DNA of 8,805 nucleotides from NCBI GenBank assembly GCA_900543365.1, contig UQRG01000053.1, forward strand, positions 1-8,805, in the 5' to 3' direction. This DNA is from an uncultured Eubacterium sp. (GTDB taxonomy: Bacteria > Bacillota > Clostridia > Lachnospirales > CAG-274). The translations under genes and the position numbers were made by a program. Shown in pieces: positions 5,363 to 8,805 of this stretch. Within the stretch, counting starts at the first letter, position 1. Each line of letters opens with the position of its first letter. The notes under the pieces were generated by a model that had not been told where the DNA came from, did not search any database, and worked only from the letters and a program-made list of their open reading frames with translations.

Positions 5363-5927
5363 TTCTGACTTTTACAAAAGAGATGCTTTAATTATTGCAA
5401 GAGAGCTTATTGGTAAATACCTTGTAAGAGAAATTGATGGTCACAAACTTGTAGGTATGATAACAGAAACAGAAGCCTATAAATCAATGGATAAGGCTTG
5501 TCACGCTTATAACTACAATTTAACTAAAAGAACATCAACTATGTTTAAAGCTGGTGGTGTTGCTTATATATACTTTACTTATGGTATGTACCATTGCTTT
5601 AATGTTGTGACAGATATTGAGGGAGAACCTTCCGCTGTACTTATAAGAGGTATTAAACCTATTTCAGATATTGAGTATATGTCTAAATTAAGATACAACA
5701 AATCTTTAGATGAGCTTAATAAATATCAGTTAAAAAACTTTACAAACGGACCAGGTAAACTATGTATGGCTTATTCCCTTACAAGAGAACTTGACGGTGA
5801 AGATTTAACAGGTAACAAACTCTATATTACCAAAGGCGAGAATATAGAACACATTAATTCAAGCAAAAGAATTGGCATAGATTATGCAGAAGAAGCTAAA
5901 GATTATCTTTGGAGATTTTATGTATGA
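5349..5927 (+). CDS. mpg: 3-methyladenine DNA glycosylase, AAG/Mpg family
   Basis: The enzyme excises alkylated and deaminated purines (3-methyladenine, hypoxanthine and similar) from DNA, leaving an abasic site. The 192-residue product has the family core: RDALIIARELIGKYLVR (11-27), TETEAY with catalytic E42 and Y44, H52 in ACHAY, the intercalating Y75 and pocket N85 within AYIYFTYGMYHCFNVV (72-87), and NGPGKLCMAYSLT (133-145), ending RIGIDYA...WRFYV. Residue roles are assigned by analogy with human AAG (E125, Y127, H136, Y159, N169). The ATG at 5349 lies within the end of the TIM-barrel gene and has only a poor ribosome binding site, so its translation probably depends on coupling. Its stop overlaps the next start as ATGA. 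Confidence 0.93.
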   Translation: MTKLNSDFYKRDALIIARELIGKYLVREIDGHKLVGMITETEAYKSMDKACHAYNYNLTKRTSTMFKAGGVAYIYFTYGMYHCFNVVTDIEGEPSAVLIRGIKPISDIEYMSKLRYNKSLDELNKYQLKNFTNGPGKLCMAYSLTRELDGEDLTGNKLYITKGENIEHINSSKRIGIDYAEEAKDYLWRFYV

Positions 5928-7141
5928 ATCAAATTACAGATTACAAGAAATATAAAAAAATAGCTATTATGGGTGGCACATTTAACCCTATTCACAATGG
6001 ACATCTTGTTGCTGCTGAATCAGTAAGGCAGCAATTAGGTGTTGATAGAGTAATTTTTATACCTACAGGAAGACCTCCACACAAAAACAGTAACCCTATG
6101 TTTAACGAGCATAGGTATCTTATGACTGTGTTGGCTACTGTTACTAACCCTCATTTTGAAGTATCTCGTATAGAAATTGATAGAATAGGCTTAACTTACA
6201 CAATTGATACAATAACAGAACTTAAAACTCGATGTAATCCTGATTGTAAAATATATTTTATAACTGGTGCAGATGCTATTGAAGAAATACTTAAATGGAA
6301 AAACTCAGAAAAACTTTTATCTATGTGCGAATTTATAGCAGTTACAAGACCAGGGTATAACAAAGATGAACTCTTAAAAACAGTTAATCATCTTAAAGAT
6401 AATTATAAAGGCAAAATTACATTTTTGGAAATACCTGCCCTTTCTATATCTTCAACCGATATTAGACATAGAGTATTAGCAGGTCAAACAATTAAGTATC
6501 TTGTACCATCAACTGTAGAGGAATATATAATCAAGTTTGGACTATATAGTGCAGATGAAGTTGAATCTACAGAAATAGATATGATAAATGCAAAACTTCA
6601 CTCTGTACTTACACCAAAAAGGTACAAACATACACAAGGCGTTGCACAAGAATCTTTACAATTAGCTAAAAGATACGGTGTTGACCCAGACAAAGCATAT
6701 TTGGCAGGACTTTTACACGATTGTGCTAAGTGCTATACTGACGAAGAAAAGTTACTATTATGCGAAAAATACAATCTGGTTTTAGATAATATTTTAAAGA
6801 GCCAACCTGACCTTACTCATAGCTTTTTGGGTGCAAAAATTGCAGAGGCAGAATATGGAATAACCGATAATGACATTCTTGATGCTATTGCATACCACAC
6901 AACTGGCAGACCTAATATGTCTATGCTAGAAAAAATAGTGTTTATTGCTGATTATATTGAACCTAACAGAGAATATTTTGAGGGACTTGATAAAGTTAGG
7001 GAACTTGCATATCAAGATATTAATAAGGCAATAATATATTCTCTTGAAAACACAATAAAATATAATAAAAAGAAAAATAGAATTATACATCCTTTAGGTG
7101 TTGCAGCCTTGGAGTATATCAAGGAGGAAAAAAATGAGTAA
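5924..7141 (+). CDS. nadD-yqeK: NadD-YqeK fusion: nicotinate-nucleotide adenylyltransferase plus HD-domain Ap4A hydrolase
   Basis: Two enzymes are joined in 405 residues. Residues about 11-207 are NadD, which adenylylates nicotinate mononucleotide in NAD synthesis: MGGTFNPIHNGH (16-27) is the nucleotidyltransferase GGTFxPxHxGH motif and SISSTDIRHR (174-183) the second phosphate-binding motif. Residues about 222-400 are YqeK, an HD-domain protein known to cleave diadenosine tetraphosphate symmetrically: H236 in RYKHTQG, H265-D266 in LLHDCAK, H299 in THSFLG, H325 in YHTTGRP, and D343 in IADYIEPNR. The two are separate neighbouring genes in B. subtilis. The start at 5924 is chosen because GGAGA (5911-5915) precedes it and its ATGA overlaps the mpg stop; 5909 would add five residues lacking support. 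It overlaps rsfS by 8 nt. Confidence 0.95.
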   Translation: MNQITDYKKYKKIAIMGGTFNPIHNGHLVAAESVRQQLGVDRVIFIPTGRPPHKNSNPMFNEHRYLMTVLATVTNPHFEVSRIEIDRIGLTYTIDTITELKTRCNPDCKIYFITGADAIEEILKWKNSEKLLSMCEFIAVTRPGYNKDELLKTVNHLKDNYKGKITFLEIPALSISSTDIRHRVLAGQTIKYLVPSTVEEYIIKFGLYSADEVESTEIDMINAKLHSVLTPKRYKHTQGVAQESLQLAKRYGVDPDKAYLAGLLHDCAKCYTDEEKLLLCEKYNLVLDNILKSQPDLTHSFLGAKIAEAEYGITDNDILDAIAYHTTGRPNMSMLEKIVFIADYIEPNREYFEGLDKVRELAYQDINKAIIYSLENTIKYNKKKNRIIHPLGVAALEYIKEEKNE

Positions 7142-7511
7142 CAAAAATTCCCTTGAAGGGGCTAAACTTGCTTATTTAGCATTAGATGATAAGCTTGCTG
7201 AAGACATAAGAGTTCTTGACATAAGCAAAATATCTACATTATGTGACTACTTCGTTATAGCCAGTGGTTCAAATTCAAATCAGCTTAAGGCTATGGCTGA
7301 TGCTGTAGACGAAAAGCTTTATAAAGCAGGCTTTGTATTAAAGCATACTGAAGGCATACAAACTCACAATAGAAATTGGGTCTTAATGGACTTTGGAGAT
7401 ATTGTTGTTCACCTTTTCCACAAAGATGATAGAGAATTTTATTCTCTTGAAAGAATTTGGGGAGATGCAAGAGAGTTAACTGTTGATGAATTAACAGCAA
7501 CTCAAGATTAA
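7134..7511 (+). CDS. rsfS: RsfS ribosomal silencing factor
   Basis: RsfS (YbeB/YqeL, DUF143) binds ribosomal protein uL14 on the 50S subunit and prevents subunit joining, lowering translation when nutrients are short. The 125-residue product has the full family signature: LCDYFVIASGSNSNQLKAMA (36-55), HTEGIQTHNRNWVLMDFGDI (71-90) and VHLFHKDDREFYSLERIWGD (92-111). The ATG at 7134 has AAGGAGG six bases upstream and overlaps the end of nadD-yqeK by 8 nt. Placement behind nadD and yqeK is the classical order; the LytR-CpsA-Psr gene often found between yqeK and rsfS in Clostridia is absent here. Confidence 0.96.
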   Translation: MSNKNSLEGAKLAYLALDDKLAEDIRVLDISKISTLCDYFVIASGSNSNQLKAMADAVDEKLYKAGFVLKHTEGIQTHNRNWVLMDFGDIVVHLFHKDDREFYSLERIWGDARELTVDELTATQD

Positions 7512-7528
7512 TGCAGGAGGGCACAAAA

Positions 7529-8805
7529 GTGGAAAGCAAAAAAAGCAAAGAAGAATACACTTTAGACTTGACCCTTATATTTCAAGAACTTATGAAATAT
7601 GTATGGCTTATAGTTGCAGTTGTTCTTATTTTTGGTATTATTGGTTTTACATTTACAAAAGTGTGTATGCCTCTTGAGTACACTACATCTACTTGTTTAT
7701 ATGTTAAGAGTAATGAAAAAAGCTCTGTCATAAGTAGTGCAAGTTTATCAGAAATTGACGCATCTAAGAGCCTTGCCGAAACTTACATAGTTATTTTATC
7801 AAATGATGCTGTAATGGATGTAGTTGCTGAAAAACTTACAAGTATTTGTACTCCTGAAGAACTTAACACTTATTTTTCTACAACAGTTAATGACCAGGGT
7901 ACAACAGTAATTGAACCTAAGAGTATACTTAACTATGTATCCTTTAGCACAGTAAATGAAACTGAAGTTATACAGATTTCAGCTACTACTCCTAGTCCTA
8001 CTATATCAGCAGAAATATGTAGAATAATTGCTGATACTGCACCTTCTGTTATTAACAGAGTCGTTGGTACTGGTTTTGTTGAAACTGTAAATCAAGCAAA
8101 AGTTCCTTTATCACCATCAGGTCCTAATGCTACAAAAAATAGTATTATTTTAGCATTCTTAGGCTTAATATTAGTTTCTGCTATTATTATTTTAAGATAT
8201 ATGCTTAATAGAACTATTAACAGTGGTGATGAATTTAGAACAAAGTGTAAAATTCCTGTATTATCAGAAATACCTAAGTATCATATTTCAGGTGGTACTT
8301 CACATAGCAAAAAAAGCTTTTTACATAAATATGTTACCTCATTAAGAAGAAAAGATGCTCAGGCAAGAACTAAAATGGGTACAATTTTAACAGATAAGGT
8401 GCAATTCTCTGTTACAGAAGCCTATAATATGCTTAGAACTAATCTTAACTTTACATTGTCTACTCACGATAGTAACGCTTTTGTTATTTCCAGTCCACTT
8501 TCTGGTGACGGTAAATCAACAACTGCTGCAAATATTGCTATTACAATAGCCCAAACTAAGGCTAAGGTTCTTCTTGTAGACTGTGACTTAAGACGACCAT
8601 CTCAGCATAAAATGTTTGAAGTATCAAACGAAAATGGTCTTTCTTCAATATTAACCGGTAACAGTCTTGAAAATAATATTAATAAAGGTGTATACGAAAA
8701 CCTTGACCTTATTACATCAGGTCCTATGCCACCAAACCCATCAGAACTTTTAGGCTCAAACAATATGAAAAAGTTCCTTGACGAGGTTGGAGAGTTATAT
8801 GATTA
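7529..8805 (+). CDS. Wzz/BY-kinase polysaccharide chain-length and tyrosine autokinase protein (partial, C-terminus off the window)
   Basis: The frame is open for 425 codons to the right edge. It controls length and export of capsular or exopolysaccharide at the membrane. Order of parts: short charged N-terminus (1-10); first membrane span (about 25-42); external Wzz domain (about 45-200) ending in the proline-rich VPLSPSGP (192-199) typical before the second span (about 204-222); cytosolic linker; then a BY-kinase domain with SVTEAYNMLRTNL (294-306), Walker A SSPLSGDGKSTT (321-332), Walker A' VLLVDCDLRRP (347-357) and GPMPPNPSELLGS (398-410). The Walker B region and any C-terminal tyrosine cluster are off the edge. 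The GTG start has AGGAGGG seven bases upstream. Many Firmicutes split this into two proteins (CpsC/CpsD type); here it is one, as in Wzc. Confidence 0.92.
   Translation, partial: MESKKSKEEYTLDLTLIFQELMKYVWLIVAVVLIFGIIGFTFTKVCMPLEYTTSTCLYVKSNEKSSVISSASLSEIDASKSLAETYIVILSNDAVMDVVAEKLTSICTPEELNTYFSTTVNDQGTTVIEPKSILNYVSFSTVNETEVIQISATTPSPTISAEICRIIADTAPSVINRVVGTGFVETVNQAKVPLSPSGPNATKNSIILAFLGLILVSAIIILRYMLNRTINSGDEFRTKCKIPVLSEIPKYHISGGTSHSKKSFLHKYVTSLRRKDAQARTKMGTILTDKVQFSVTEAYNMLRTNLNFTLSTHDSNAFVISSPLSGDGKSTTAANIAITIAQTKAKVLLVDCDLRRPSQHKMFEVSNENGLSSILTGNSLENNINKGVYENLDLITSGPMPPNPSELLGSNNMKKFLDEVGELYD

Noticed and set aside
7098..7133. Longer start for rsfS
   Set aside because: The ATG at 7134 has a perfect AAGGAGG at good spacing; the extension only reads the end of nadD-yqeK out of frame.
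7291..7560. Minus-strand open frame of 89 codons opposite rsfS
   Set aside because: It is antisense to the best conserved part of rsfS, with no motif or ribosome binding site.

Overview
The window is AT-rich DNA with long A/T runs, strong AGGAGG-type ribosome binding sites, frequent TTG/GTG starts and short gene overlaps. The gene set mazG, hup, rqcP, yabP, yabQ and divIC, plus the clostridial-type nadD/yqeK/rsfS block, points to a spore-forming (or spore-descended) member of the Clostridia, possibly Oscillospiraceae-like. The genus cannot be fixed from sequence reading alone. I saw no rRNA, tRNA, CRISPR array, insertion sequence or phage gene.

Left block (1-1748, minus strand): a two-gene drug-efflux unit. 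A MarR-type regulator is followed, with an 8-nt overlap, by a MATE-family exporter that runs off the left edge. Its promoter is a near-consensus sigma-A site whose 17-nt spacer lies inside a perfect 20-bp palindrome, which looks like an autoregulatory operator. The layout resembles mepR-mepA of Staphylococcus aureus.

Middle block (1778-4435, plus strand): a divergent extended -10 promoter drives mazG (house-cleaning NTP pyrophosphohydrolase), then hup (HU nucleoid protein), rqcP (ribosome quality control), yabP and yabQ (sporulation). The yabQ frame continues without a stop into a complete FtsB/DivIC-type division protein, giving a YabQ-DivIC fusion with a candidate internal TTG start at the junction. 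Inside the 3' end of mazG is a TTGACA-17-TATAAA promoter pointing at hup, and an intrinsic terminator follows hup. HU can therefore be made as its own short transcript inside the operon.

Right block (4425-8805, plus strand): a new promoter, whose -35 lies in the arm of the preceding terminator, starts a tightly packed operon. It encodes a sugar-phosphate-isomerase-like TIM-barrel protein, a 3-methyladenine DNA glycosylase (AAG/Mpg family), a NadD-YqeK fusion (NAD synthesis plus HD-domain Ap4A hydrolase), RsfS (ribosome silencing factor) and a Wzz/BY-kinase protein for polysaccharide export control, cut by the right edge. The first four genes overlap and the fifth follows after 17 nt with no visible terminator.

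The most unusual points are the sporulation/division fusion YabQ-DivIC, the hup promoter embedded in a degenerate mazG C-terminal half with an abrupt base-composition change at the predicted transcript start, and the operator embedded in the marR promoter. No wholly new multi-gene system is evident.
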